Source: an uncultured Kiritimatiellota bacterium
GTDB taxonomy: Bacteria > Verrucomicrobiota > Kiritimatiellia > RFP12 > UBA1067
Direction of reading: 5' to 3'
Assembly: GCA_934635045.1 (NCBI GenBank)
Contig: CAKTZA010000029.1
Location: 1 to 42,909 of the forward strand
Length of the DNA: 42,909 nt
In this document: piece by piece, positions 25,349 through 33,281 of the stretch
How positions within the stretch are numbered: the first letter of the stretch is position 1
Layout: each line of letters opens with the position of its first letter
Program-made: the position numbers and the translations under genes
Notes under the pieces: model-generated
The model's input: the letters and a program-made list of their open reading frames with translations, nothing else
What the model was told of the DNA's origin: nothing
Database searches by the model: none

Positions 25349-25955
25349 CCCCGTCCCAGATCGCGCCGTAGGCGTGGCGCAGCGTCGTCGCCATGTCACA
25401 GGCGAGAAAGCGGTCAAGGTGCGCCTGCACAAGCCCGTCCCAGATCGCGAGCGAGACGGTGGCGATCTCCTCGGCGTTGGCCGTCGGACGGATGCGCCCG
25501 GCGGCGACGTCGTTCGCGATCGCCCGCATGAACGCCTCCTTCGGGCCGAACTGGGCGTTCGTCAGCAGGTTCTGGCGCACCGCCGCCATCGAGTCGTCGC
25601 CCCAGCGGATCTGGCACTTCATCAGGCGGAAGAACGCCGCGCCCTTCGGGTCGGCGACGACCTGCTCGGCGTTGCGCACCATCATCTCCGCAACGGCGGG
25701 ATACGTCAGCGCGCCGTCCGGCATCAGCGCCTCGATCTGGCGGCGGAACTTCGCGAGCGCGAGGCGCACAAGCTCCTCCAGCAACTTCTCCTTCGAGTCG
25801 AAGTGCCAGTAGACCGCGCCCTTCGTGAGCTTCAGCCGCGCGGCGATGTCGGTGAACGTCGTGTGTTCGTAGCCCTTCTTGGAAAAGAGCGCAAGGGCGC
25901 TCGAGAGAATCCTCTCGCGCGTCCGCTGTGCGTCCTCTTTCGTCCTTCTCGGCAT
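25332..25955 (-). CDS. TetR-family repressor of the efflux operon (AcrR-like)
   Basis: 207 residues. The N-terminal TetR helix-turn-helix is ILSSALALFSKKGYEHTTFTDIAARLKLTKGAVYWHFDSKEKLLEELV, very close to AcrR/TtgR. The C-terminal ligand and dimer domain is all-alpha and includes a segment for sensing hydrophobic compounds (ATVSLAIWDGLVQAHLDRFLA). It is the first gene of the operon, transcribed with acrA and acrB, and its promoter carries a perfect palindrome overlapping -35/-10, so it should repress itself and the pump until a drug binds. The last four codons and stop lie in a word repeat. Confidence 0.92.
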   Translation of the reverse strand: MPRRTKEDAQRTRERILSSALALFSKKGYEHTTFTDIAARLKLTKGAVYWHFDSKEKLLEELVRLALAKFRRQIEALMPDGALTYPAVAEMMVRNAEQVVADPKGAAFFRLMKCQIRWGDDSMAAVRQNLLTNAQFGPKEAFMRAIANDVAAGRIRPTANAEEIATVSLAIWDGLVQAHLDRFLACDMATTLRHAYGAIWDGVKSEI

Positions 25956-25966
25956 AACGGGCGCGT

Positions 25967-25996
25967 ATTATACATACTTTCAGGTAGGTATGTCAA
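25967..25996 (-). promoter_or_regulatory. Promoter of tetR-acrA-acrB
   Basis: On the minus strand, consensus TTGACA (25991-25996), 18-base spacer, consensus TATAAT (25967-25972). The leader to the ATG at 25955 is only about 4-5 bases and has no Shine-Dalgarno sequence. Confidence 0.8.
25972..25993. promoter_or_regulatory. TetR/AcrR-type operator
   Basis: Perfect inverted repeat acatac-N10-gtatgt (22 bases) filling the promoter spacer and touching both hexamers. The half-site and spacing resemble the E. coli acrAB operator bound by AcrR, supporting autorepression. The middle also contains ggtaggta. Confidence 0.7.
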
Positions 25997-26025
25997 GGGG
26001 GCCCAGACACCGCCGATTTCCCTTG

Positions 26026-26054
26026 GGGCGGCAAGGGGCTGCCGCGCCCTTTTT
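26026..26054 (+). terminator. Hairpin with T-run downstream of the symporter gene
   Basis: gggcggca, loop aggggc, tgccgcgccc, then ttttt on the plus strand. As an intrinsic terminator it would work for plus-strand transcription, yet no gene reads into it that way; on the minus strand the hairpin is preceded by A's and has no U-run. It may block antisense transcription into the symporter gene. Confidence 0.35.
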
Positions 26055-26056
26055 CG

Positions 26057-27637
26057 TCAGGCCGCCTCGTCCGCAACCGCCGCGAACTCGTCGAGCATCT
26101 CCTGCGACGGCTTCTTCGTGACGAGCGAGACGACGACCGTCGCGACGAACGCGAGCAGGAAGCCCGGCGCGAGCTCGTAGAGCCCGAAGACCGGATACGT
26201 CGCCGCGTAGTCCGCCAGGACGAACTTCCAGACGAAGCACGTGACGGAGCCGACGGCCATGCCCGCGATCGCGCCGGCGAGGTTCGTGCGCTTCCAGAAG
26301 AGCGCGAGGAGGATGAGCGGCCCGAACGCCGCGCCGAAGCCCGCCCACGCGAACGACACCATCTTCATGACGACCTTGAAGAACTCCGACTGCGTGTTCA
26401 TCGCCAGGCCGATCGCGACGAGCGAGACGGCGCCGACGGCGAGGCGCGAGACGAGGATCAGCTCGCGGTTCGACGCCTTCTTGCGCAGGACGACCTTGTA
26501 GAAGTCGTTCGAGAAGCTCGACGCCGAGACGAGCAGCTGGCTGTCGGCCGTGGACATGATCGCCGCCATGATCGCCGAGAGGAGGATGCCCGCGAAGACG
26601 CGCACGAGGAAGCCGTTCGCGAAGAGGCCGTTGATCATGACCATGAAGCACCGCTCCGGGTCGCCGCCGACGTCGGCGAGCGTCAGCCCGCGCTGCTTCA
26701 GGTAGAGGTGGAAGACGAGGCCGATCACCGTCGCCGCCGCGAGCGAGATCGTGACCCACGTCATCGCGATGCGCCGAGACCCCTTCACCTCCGCCGGGTT
26801 GTCGATGGACATGAACCGGACGAGGATGTGCGGCATGCCGAAGTAGCCAAGGCCCCACGCGAGGCAGCTGACGAGGCCGACGAGGCCGTACGCCTTGCCG
26901 GACGACGCCGTCGTGAAGAGCGACTGGAGGTAGGGGTTGATCGCGTTCAGCCCGTCCACCGTCGCGGCGAACCCGCCCGCCTGGCAGACGACGATCGCCG
27001 GCACGAGGACGATCGCGACGAACATGAGCGAGCCCTGCACGAAGTCCGTCCAGCACACCGCCATGTACCCGCCCATGAGCGTGTACGAGACGACGACGAG
27101 CGCGCCGATCCAGAGGCAGAGCGTGTACCCCGTCATCGTGAAGCCGCCGAGCGAGACCGTCTCCGGGATGCCGAACGTCGAGGTGAAGAGCTTCGCGCAG
27201 CTCACGAACCCGGACGCCGTGTAGAACGTGAAGAAGACGAGGATGATGACCGCCGCGAGGATGCGCGAGACGCCCGTCCTGTCCCGGAATCGGTTGCTGA
27301 TGAAGTCGGGAATCGTGATCGAGTCGCCGCAGACCTGCGAATAGCGACGCAGGCGGTGCGCGACGATCTTCCAGTTGAGGTAGGTGCCGATCAAAAGGCC
27401 GATGCCGATCCACGCCTCGGAGAAGCCGCCGAGGTAGATCGCGCCGGGCAGGCCCATCAGCAGCCAGCCGGACATGTCGGACGCCTGGGCGGAGAGCGCG
27501 ACGACCCACTTGTTCATCTTGCGCCCGCCGAGGTAGTAGTCGCCGAGCGACTCCTGCCGCTTCGAGAAGAAGAAGCCGATCCACAGCATCAGCGCGAGAT
27601 AGCCGGCGAATGCCCCCAGCACGGTCCAGTCCAACAT
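26057..27637 (-). CDS. putP: Sodium/solute symporter (PutP-like, SSS family)
   Basis: 526 residues with about 13 membrane segments. It couples Na+ entry to uptake of proline or a similar solute. The SSS signature region is readable (ASDMSGWLLMGLPGAIYLGG, FVSCAKLFTSTFGIP, YTLMGGYMAVCWTDFVQGSLMF), and TADSQLLVSASSFSNDFY is the well-conserved TM9 region of PutP/PanF-type carriers. Overall it is closest to PutP; proline is the likely substrate but not certain. Transcribed alone: it has its own promoter and is followed by the tetR promoter. RBS AAAGGAAAGG before ATG 27637. Confidence 0.88.
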   Translation of the reverse strand: MLDWTVLGAFAGYLALMLWIGFFFSKRQESLGDYYLGGRKMNKWVVALSAQASDMSGWLLMGLPGAIYLGGFSEAWIGIGLLIGTYLNWKIVAHRLRRYSQVCGDSITIPDFISNRFRDRTGVSRILAAVIILVFFTFYTASGFVSCAKLFTSTFGIPETVSLGGFTMTGYTLCLWIGALVVVSYTLMGGYMAVCWTDFVQGSLMFVAIVLVPAIVVCQAGGFAATVDGLNAINPYLQSLFTTASSGKAYGLVGLVSCLAWGLGYFGMPHILVRFMSIDNPAEVKGSRRIAMTWVTISLAAATVIGLVFHLYLKQRGLTLADVGGDPERCFMVMINGLFANGFLVRVFAGILLSAIMAAIMSTADSQLLVSASSFSNDFYKVVLRKKASNRELILVSRLAVGAVSLVAIGLAMNTQSEFFKVVMKMVSFAWAGFGAAFGPLILLALFWKRTNLAGAIAGMAVGSVTCFVWKFVLADYAATYPVFGLYELAPGFLLAFVATVVVSLVTKKPSQEMLDEFAAVADEAA

Positions 27638-27691
27638 GTCTTTGCCTTTCCTTTGACGATGATTTTATCGGTTAAAGAGCGAAATGTGCGT

Positions 27692-27721
27692 ATTTTACCA
27701 TTTTCAGGTCGCGCTTGGCAA
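27692..27721 (-). promoter_or_regulatory. Promoter of the symporter gene
   Basis: On the minus strand, TTGCCA (27716-27721) and TAAAAT (27692-27697) are 18 bases apart, with a leader of about 50 bases to the ATG. Confidence 0.55.
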
Positions 27722-27744
27722 GGGCGAACCCGAAACGAAACCTC

Positions 27745-27759
27745 TTCGGCGTCGCCGAA
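27745..27759 (-). terminator. Possible terminator after the debranching enzyme
   Basis: A 15-base palindrome ttcggcgtcgccgaa lies nine bases past the stop at 27768. It is followed on the minus strand by GAGGTTTCGTTT. The stem can be at most 5-6 bp with a tight loop, so this is tentative. Confidence 0.3.
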
Positions 27760-27767
27760 CGGTCACA

Positions 27768-30700
27768 TCAACCGCCCCGCGACAGCTTCAGCCAGACGCG
27801 CAGAAGTTCCGAATCGCTCCAGGCCTGCGCCGTGCAGCCCTTCTGCGCGTGCGGCGCGTCGCCGTCCGCATTCTCGCTCAGGTGGCCGAGGCAGCCCGCG
27901 TTGAGGTTCTCGACCGCGCCCGCCAGCAGCGACCGCGCGACGTCGCGCGAGCAGGCGCCCGTCGCGACGAGCGCCTCGGCGTAAAGCGGGAACGGCCACG
28001 CCCAGACCGTGCCGTTGTGGTAGGCGGGCTTGCGCGCCGTGTCCTCGTCGCCCGCGTAGACGCCGCGATAGAGGGGGTTCTCCGCATTGAGCGAGCGGAT
28101 GCCGCCCGGCACGAGCAGTTCCTCCGTCGCCGCGAGAATCGACTTGTCGTCCAGGACGCCCAGCGTGATCAGGAACAGCTGGTTCGGGCGAACCGTGTCC
28201 TCCGGCACCGCCGCACACGCCGGCTCGCCGTGCGGCGCCGCGAGGCAGTCGCGGTAGCCGTGTTCCCAGCGGAAGAGCGCCTTCACGGACGCGAGGGCCC
28301 GCTCGGCGAGTTCATCTCGGTCCAGATACCGCAGGGCCGAAATCCAGAGTGCCTGAATCTCCACCGGATAGCCGACGCGCGGTGTGCAGGCCGGATAGTT
28401 CGTGTCCATCCACGTGAAGTGCGACGGCGACCAGACGAGCCCCGAACCGGGATCGACGCGAATCCCGTTCGGCGTCCCCTTCAGGTAGTTGTCGACAATC
28501 GAAGCGCACGTCTTCTTCAGTGCCGCCAGCGTTTCGTCGGTCTTCTCCTCTGTGCCTTCGTGCCTCCGTGTGAGCCCCTCGCCCATGCCCGGCGCTGCCG
28601 CAACTTTCGCCTGAACCTCCTGCACACAGCGGATGAACCAAAGCTGCGCGTCCGTCGTGTCGCGGTTGCCGGCCGTCTTTCCGTAGATGATGTTCGGCAG
28701 AGTCCCGTTCTCCTCGAAGGCCGCGAACGCCGCGAGAATCTTGAGGGCGATGTCCGTCTCGCCGGCGGCGATCAGGCCGCGCAGGAAGATGAAGGTGTCG
28801 CGTCCCCAGTCGAGGAACCACGGATAGCCCGCGATGACGGTCTTCAGGTCGTCGCGCTTGACGATGTAGAGGTCAAGGGCGGCGCGAAGGGCTTCGGCGA
28901 GCGGCGCGAGCGTTCGAGCGGACTGGCTCGAGGGATCTGGGAGACACGAGAGGCTTGAGGCCTCAGGCCCCTCAGGTCGCTCTTGCCGCGCCCCCCCCTT
29001 TCGCCTCAATTCACCTTTGATCGTGACCGTCTCGCCGACCTTGAGGTCGGCCGAGATCCAGCCGGGCGAGAAGAGGTCGCCGCAGCCGTCCTGTCCGCGC
29101 GCGGCCTCTTCGGGGTGCCCGACGCAGTAGGTCCACTGCGGCTCGTGGTGGTAGGCGCCGCCCGTCACGCGCAGCGCGAAGGTCTGCCCGTAGGGGCTGA
29201 AGTCAAAGCCCTCCTCGCCGTCCGCCGCCGCGCGCGCCGACGCCGGGAACAGCTGCTCCGGCCCCGTGAAGGCCTTGGTCGTCGCGTGGAAGCTGCGCCA
29301 TTCGACGTCGGGACGGAAGACGAGCCGCACCTGGTCGCCCACGTCGTCGCCGCCGGCCGTGACGCGCGTCACGGCGAGCGTCGCCGCGTTCACGCCGGGC
29401 GCGAGCGCGAGCGTGAAGACGAACGCGGCCTCCTTGCCCATGCCGCAGGGCGCGGTGAAGTCCCAGCGCGCGAAGCGCCCCGCCGGATCGACCGTCACGC
29501 GCGTCACGCACTTGCGGTCGAACTCGCGCGCGTACCCCTCGCGCTGCAGCCAGCACCGCGTGCGCGTCCAGAGGCTGAGCCGGTCGGACGGCACGTCCGG
29601 GTTCGGGTTCGCCGCGAGGAGCGCGTCGTACTGCGAGCGGATCTCGCCCCAGCCCAGCCGCACCTGCGCCGCCGCGCCCGCGCCGTTCGAGAGCACCGTG
29701 CGGAATTCGGGATGCCGCCGCACCTCTTCGCCCGGCAGCGCGAGCCGGACCCGCGCCGCGTCCGCCGGCGGCGGCACGAGGAACGCGGACCGCGTCCGCA
29801 CGGCGCGCCCGTCGACGTAGCGCGCCACGTCCAGCCGCAGCCGACGGCAGCGTGTGCCGTCCCCCTCGTAGGCGGGCGCGTCGAAGACGACACGGCCGGC
29901 GACCGCGCGCGCGACGCGCAGCGTCTTGCCGCTCGCCGGGTCGACGAGCCGCGCCCGGAACGGCGCATCGGCCGTGATCTCGACCTTCTGCCCCTCCGGC
30001 ACGACGACCTCGCGCCGCACGTCACGCGGTATGACGATGTGAAAGAGCGCGTCGCGCGCCGACTCGCCCCGTTCGTTCGCGGCGGCGTTCGAGTCGTTCG
30101 CGGCGGCGTTCGAGTCGTTCGCGGCGGCGTTCGATTCGCGCGCGGCGGCGTTCGATTCGTTCGCGGCGGCTGAAGTCGCCAGCTGCCGAGATACGCCCCG
30201 TTCAACCGCCGCCCCCTTGCCGTCCTGACCGGCCGCCGAAAGGCCGGCCGCCAAGCAAAGCACCTCGCCGGGCGCGAGGCGAAGGGTCGCGCCGAGCGTC
30301 CGCCGCCCGCCGTTCAGGAGGTCGTCGACCTCACCCGCCGGGAACGCCGCCCAATCCCACGCGATCTCGGCCGGCGCCTCGCAGTCGAGGTTCGCCAGCA
30401 CCAGGACCGGCGCGCACCCCGGCCGCGTGCGCACGACGGCGAGCGTGTTGCCGCCGCCGCGCGTGACGACCTTCAGGTGGCTCGCGCCCGCGAAGCCCGG
30501 ATGCGACCGCAGGATCCCGTTCAGCCGCGCGATGAGCGCGACCATGTTCGCCGTCGCGCCCCAGTTGAGGTCGTTCTTGCCGTGCACGTCGATCTTCTCG
30601 GTCGCATACCACTCGACGCCGTTGGCGATGCCCCACGCGCCCTGCCACGACAGGAGCGCCGCAAGCTGCACCCGCAGCCGCGCGTAGGTCGCGCCGCGCT

Positions 30701-31859
30701 TCGCGAGCCGGTCGTTGTCGTGCGTCTCGGCGAAGTGGACGAGCGTCCCGTACCGCTCGGCGCGCTCGATCGCCGCCGGCAGGTAGCCCTCGAACTGGCT
30801 ACGGTCGTAGGTCTGGAAGATCTCCGAATACGCCCAGTCGAGGTTCGACTCGGCCAGCAGCCGGTTCGTGACCGCGATCGCGCCGCCGAGCCCCTCCAGC
30901 AGGAAGACCGTGTCGGGATACTCCTCGCGCACCTTCGCGACGATGTACTCCCACGTCTCGGCGGGAATCATGTACCCCGCGTCGCAGCGGAAGCCGTCCA
31001 CGCCCTCGCGGCACCAGAAGAGGAAGACGTCCGCCATGTACGCGCGCAGCTCCGCGTTCGCGTAGTCGAGCTCGACGAGGTCGGCCCACTTCACGCCCCA
31101 CGCGCCCGGCGAGTGGAAGCGGCCGTCCGGCTCGTGGCGGAACCAGTCCGGATGGTGCGTCTGCAGGGTCGACGCCCAGCCCGTGTGGTTCGCGGGCAGG
31201 TCGACGAAGAAGAGCCCGCCCTTCGCGTGGACGGCGCCGATCAGCTCCTCGAACTGCCCCAGCGGCGTGACGGACTCGTCGAACTCGGCCATCGCCGGAT
31301 CGACCGAGAGGAAGTCCGTCGCGGCGAACGGGCAGCCGTACTCGCCCATGACGGCGTAGGTCGTCGGCACGGGGAACGGCGGCAGGGTCTGGACGATGCG
31401 GAAGCCCATCGTGTCCATGATGAGCGGCAGGCGGCGCACGACCTCGCGGAAGCTGCCGAACTGCCGCGGGAAGACGCAGTAGATCGAGTTGCACGCGCGC
31501 GTCTCGGCGCTCTCGACCTTGACGTGCAGGTTGCGGCCCTCCGGCCACTCCGGCACGTGCGAGCCCTCGGGGAAGAAGCAGGCCTTGCCGGAGAAGACGC
31601 CGACCTCGTCGAGCGGGATCTCGCCCGCGAACACGCCGGGCGCGGTCTCGGCGAGCGGGATGTCCGTCCACGCCTTCGCGAGCGGGGTGAGGCCCTTCTC
31701 CGTCTCGTCGACGATCTCGCGGCGGCGCACGTCGCCGTGGCCGAGGTTCGTGCGGAACGCGGCGCGCCCCTTGCGCGGCGGATCGACGGCGAGCGTGACG
31801 GCGAGCGTGTCGCCGCGCCACTTGAGCAGGAAGGATTCGGGTGCCGGTGTCTGGGTCAT
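27768..31859 (-). CDS. Bifunctional glycogen debranching enzyme (GH13 glucanotransferase + GH133 glucosidase)
   Basis: 1363 residues. The start ATG overlaps the trmJ stop (ATGA). Residues about 100-520 are a GH13 alpha-amylase-type barrel: EGVDGFRCDAGYMIP (nucleophile Asp near 293), VFLLEGLGG (acid Glu near 323) and HFAETHDNDRL (near 380). The C-terminal half (about 960-1363) is an amylo-alpha-1,6-glucosidase: YPWFLDWGRDTFIFLRGL, SGLVWSPSHFTWMDTNYPA, EDTVRPNQLFLITLG and YHNGTVWAWPFPLYAEAL. This is the two-activity plan of eukaryotic-type debranching enzymes: transfer of a maltotriosyl unit, then removal of the alpha-1,6 glucose from glycogen. Low-complexity inserts interrupt it: an Asn-Ala-Ala-Ala repeat (about 560-600), a Pro/Glu/Ser stretch (about 965-985) and TRRHEGTEEK (about 1095-1107). 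Confidence 0.9.
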   Translation of the reverse strand: MTQTPAPESFLLKWRGDTLAVTLAVDPPRKGRAAFRTNLGHGDVRRREIVDETEKGLTPLAKAWTDIPLAETAPGVFAGEIPLDEVGVFSGKACFFPEGSHVPEWPEGRNLHVKVESAETRACNSIYCVFPRQFGSFREVVRRLPLIMDTMGFRIVQTLPPFPVPTTYAVMGEYGCPFAATDFLSVDPAMAEFDESVTPLGQFEELIGAVHAKGGLFFVDLPANHTGWASTLQTHHPDWFRHEPDGRFHSPGAWGVKWADLVELDYANAELRAYMADVFLFWCREGVDGFRCDAGYMIPAETWEYIVAKVREEYPDTVFLLEGLGGAIAVTNRLLAESNLDWAYSEIFQTYDRSQFEGYLPAAIERAERYGTLVHFAETHDNDRLAKRGATYARLRVQLAALLSWQGAWGIANGVEWYATEKIDVHGKNDLNWGATANMVALIARLNGILRSHPGFAGASHLKVVTRGGGNTLAVVRTRPGCAPVLVLANLDCEAPAEIAWDWAAFPAGEVDDLLNGGRRTLGATLRLAPGEVLCLAAGLSAAGQDGKGAAVERGVSRQLATSAAANESNAAARESNAAANDSNAAANDSNAAANERGESARDALFHIVIPRDVRREVVVPEGQKVEITADAPFRARLVDPASGKTLRVARAVAGRVVFDAPAYEGDGTRCRRLRLDVARYVDGRAVRTRSAFLVPPPADAARVRLALPGEEVRRHPEFRTVLSNGAGAAAQVRLGWGEIRSQYDALLAANPNPDVPSDRLSLWTRTRCWLQREGYAREFDRKCVTRVTVDPAGRFARWDFTAPCGMGKEAAFVFTLALAPGVNAATLAVTRVTAGGDDVGDQVRLVFRPDVEWRSFHATTKAFTGPEQLFPASARAAADGEEGFDFSPYGQTFALRVTGGAYHHEPQWTYCVGHPEEAARGQDGCGDLFSPGWISADLKVGETVTIKGELRRKGGARQERPEGPEASSLSCLPDPSSQSARTLAPLAEALRAALDLYIVKRDDLKTVIAGYPWFLDWGRDTFIFLRGLIAAGETDIALKILAAFAAFEENGTLPNIIYGKTAGNRDTTDAQLWFIRCVQEVQAKVAAAPGMGEGLTRRHEGTEEKTDETLAALKKTCASIVDNYLKGTPNGIRVDPGSGLVWSPSHFTWMDTNYPACTPRVGYPVEIQALWISALRYLDRDELAERALASVKALFRWEHGYRDCLAAPHGEPACAAVPEDTVRPNQLFLITLGVLDDKSILAATEELLVPGGIRSLNAENPLYRGVYAGDEDTARKPAYHNGTVWAWPFPLYAEALVATGACSRDVARSLLAGAVENLNAGCLGHLSENADGDAPHAQKGCTAQAWSDSELLRVWLKLSRGG
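28541..28578. repeat. cttcgtgcc-type word repeat inside the debranching enzyme
   Basis: The plus strand reads cttctcctctgtgccttcgt then gcctccgtgtgagcccct. Read on the minus strand it is in frame and encodes LTRRHEGTEEK. Related gctctgcg-type words occur in non-coding DNA at 6188-6222 and 6717-6752. It lies in a surface-loop-like position of the GH133 domain. Confidence 0.55.
30075..30170. repeat. 21-bp tandem repeat in the debranching enzyme linker
   Basis: Four full units of gttcgcggcggcgttcgagt+c (30075-30095, 30096-30116, 30117-30137, 30138-30158) plus a partial fifth unit. It is in frame and gives the seven-residue repeat N-(D/E/R)-S-N-A-A-A in the linker between the GH13 domain and the rest. 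Copy number may vary between strains. Confidence 0.8.
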
Positions 31860-32596
31860 AGGCCTGTGCAGGCTGCGTTTTTCTTCGCCCAGATCGCCTG
31901 GCGGGCGACGCCGAGCAGCAGGGCCGCGTCGTCCTTCGTGAAGACGCCGCGCGAGAAGACGCGGTGAAAGCCCTGCATGAAGTGGTCGGACTGCTCCGGC
32001 TTCATGAAGCCGATCTCCTCCAGCATCGCCGCCCAGTTCTTCATGAGCTGCATCTTCTGGGCCTGCGGCGCGGGCGGGGCCTTCTCGTGCGGCGGCTGGT
32101 AGCGTCCCGACGCCGTGAAGAACTCGTAGCAGGTGATGAGGACGGCCTGCGAGAGGTTGATCGAGGTGTAGCCCGCATCGACGGGGATGCGGATGAGGTG
32201 CGTGCACTGGGCGACCTCCTCGTTGAGGAGCCCCTTGTCCTCGCGCCCGAAGACGAGCGCGACGGGGCCCGTCGCAGCGAGCGAGAGGATGTCGGCGGCG
32301 CAGTCGCGCGGCGCCTTCACGTGCTGGCGGTAGAGCCCTTCGCGCGCCGTCGTGCCGACGACCGCCACGCAGTCGGCCACGGCCGCCTCGAACGTCGCGA
32401 ACTCCTCGCGCGCGTCGAGGATGTCCGTCGCGTGCACGGCGAGGCGCCGCCCCTCCTCCCAGTCGTTCTGCAGGTTCGGGGCCGCGAGGCGCAGGTGGCG
32501 GATGCCCATGTTCGCCATCGCGCGGCAGCTGGAGCCGACGTTGCCCGTGTACAGCGTCCCGACAAGGACGACGCGAATGTTCTCAAGCGGATTCAT
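31856..32596 (-). CDS. trmJ: tRNA (cytidine/uridine-2'-O-)-methyltransferase TrmJ-like
   Basis: 246 residues, the usual TrmJ length. SPOUT-class methyltransferase modifying the ribose at position 32 of tRNA. The family opening is VVLVGTLYTGNVGSSCRAMANMGI (with the Asn and Arg of the active site). The trefoil knot shows ALVFGREDKGLLNEEV and IPVDAGYTSINLSQAVLITCYE. The C-terminal extension (FMKPEQSDHFMQGFHRVFSR) matches TrmJ rather than TrmL. The start at 32596 overlaps the upstream stop by one base (TGATG) and the stop overlaps the debranching enzyme start (ATGA). Confidence 0.88.
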   Translation of the reverse strand: MNPLENIRVVLVGTLYTGNVGSSCRAMANMGIRHLRLAAPNLQNDWEEGRRLAVHATDILDAREEFATFEAAVADCVAVVGTTAREGLYRQHVKAPRDCAADILSLAATGPVALVFGREDKGLLNEEVAQCTHLIRIPVDAGYTSINLSQAVLITCYEFFTASGRYQPPHEKAPPAPQAQKMQLMKNWAAMLEEIGFMKPEQSDHFMQGFHRVFSRGVFTKDDAALLLGVARQAIWAKKNAACTGL

Positions 32597-33141
32597 CAAT
32601 AGGCTCCCCCCTGACGCTTCGGCTGGTACGGGACGGCTTTCCAGCGGTCGTCCCTCTTGACGTCCATCGCCGGCGTGTCGCAGAGGACGCCCCGGTAGAC
32701 AGGCCGGTAGGCGGCCGCGCCATCTTCCGTCTGCCGATAGACGATGCACGTGAAGCCGTTGACGAGGATCTGCCACCGGCCGCTGTCCGTCTTGTACATC
32801 GTCCCGCGCGACTGGAAGTTCATGCACTGCCAGGCCTTGAAGGAATCGCCGTCCGGCAGCGCAACTTCGACCACGAGCTTGGACTTGAACGGCATCTCCT
32901 GACCCGTCATCGGCGAGACGAAGGTGTTGACATGGTCACGCTCGGCGACGCCGTACTCGACCGTCACGAGCGCCCCGTCCTCGTCCGAGAAGACGTTCTT
33001 CTGGACGATCTTGTAGCTTTGGCAGCCCACAAGGGCCAGCAGGCCGAGGCAGGCGAACCGCCCCCACAGCGCAAGGGCGTCCCGCACGGTCTCGAGGATC
33101 GCGGCTCCTACGTTCGCGGCGAACCTCTTCGCGTTCGCCAT
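32596..33141 (-). CDS. Lipoprotein of unknown function
   Basis: About 181 residues from the ATG at 33141, which has AAGGA seven bases upstream; a longer reading from ATG 33168 would begin only 10 bases after a -10 box. A hydrophobic segment ends in ALVGC, a plausible lipobox, after an unusually long polar start (MANAKRFAANVGAAILETVRDAL). The mature part (SYKIVQKNVFSDEDGALVTVEYGVAERDHVNTFVSPMTG) is beta-rich and matches nothing I recognise. It is the first gene of the operon with trmJ and the debranching enzyme. Confidence 0.65.
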   Translation of the reverse strand: MANAKRFAANVGAAILETVRDALALWGRFACLGLLALVGCQSYKIVQKNVFSDEDGALVTVEYGVAERDHVNTFVSPMTGQEMPFKSKLVVEVALPDGDSFKAWQCMNFQSRGTMYKTDSGRWQILVNGFTCIVYRQTEDGAAAYRPVYRGVLCDTPAMDVKRDDRWKAVPYQPKRQGGAY

Positions 33142-33178
33142 CAGGTCATCCTTCTTCGTCGGCTGCATAGAATTTGGA

Positions 33179-33184
33179 ATTATA
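33179..33184 (-). promoter_or_regulatory. -10 box of the lipoprotein-trmJ-debranching operon
   Basis: Consensus TATAAT on the minus strand. A TTGCGT -35 candidate lies 19 bases upstream (33204-33209). The divergent ntrC-like promoter is about 40 bases away, so the two operons share a compact control region. Confidence 0.5.
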
Positions 33185-33219
33185 CCATATTTTCACGGAG
33201 CCGACGCAAAGGCGCCTCG

Positions 33220-33248
33220 TTGCGCGTCCGTCGCCAAAATGATATACT
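33220..33248 (+). promoter_or_regulatory. Promoter of the ntrC-like/kinase operon
   Basis: TTGCGC (33220-33225), 17-base spacer, TATACT (33243-33248). The leader to ATG 33282 is about 27 bases, without a clear Shine-Dalgarno sequence. Confidence 0.55.
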
Positions 33249-33281
33249 GTCCCTGCTTTTACGCAGTACAACCGTTTTCTC

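Noticed and set aside
20986..25371. Very long open frame on the plus strand opposite the efflux genes
   Set aside because: High GC keeps antisense frames open; the translation is Arg/His/Asp-rich with no domain, whereas the minus strand gives clear AcrA and AcrB.
30075..30170. Direct repeats suggestive of a CRISPR array
   Set aside because: The 21-bp units are contiguous with no spacers and lie in frame inside the debranching enzyme.
31856..32827. Extended N-terminus for trmJ
   Set aside because: The extra residues overlap the lipoprotein gene and lack SPOUT features; ATG 32596 gives the canonical 246-residue protein.
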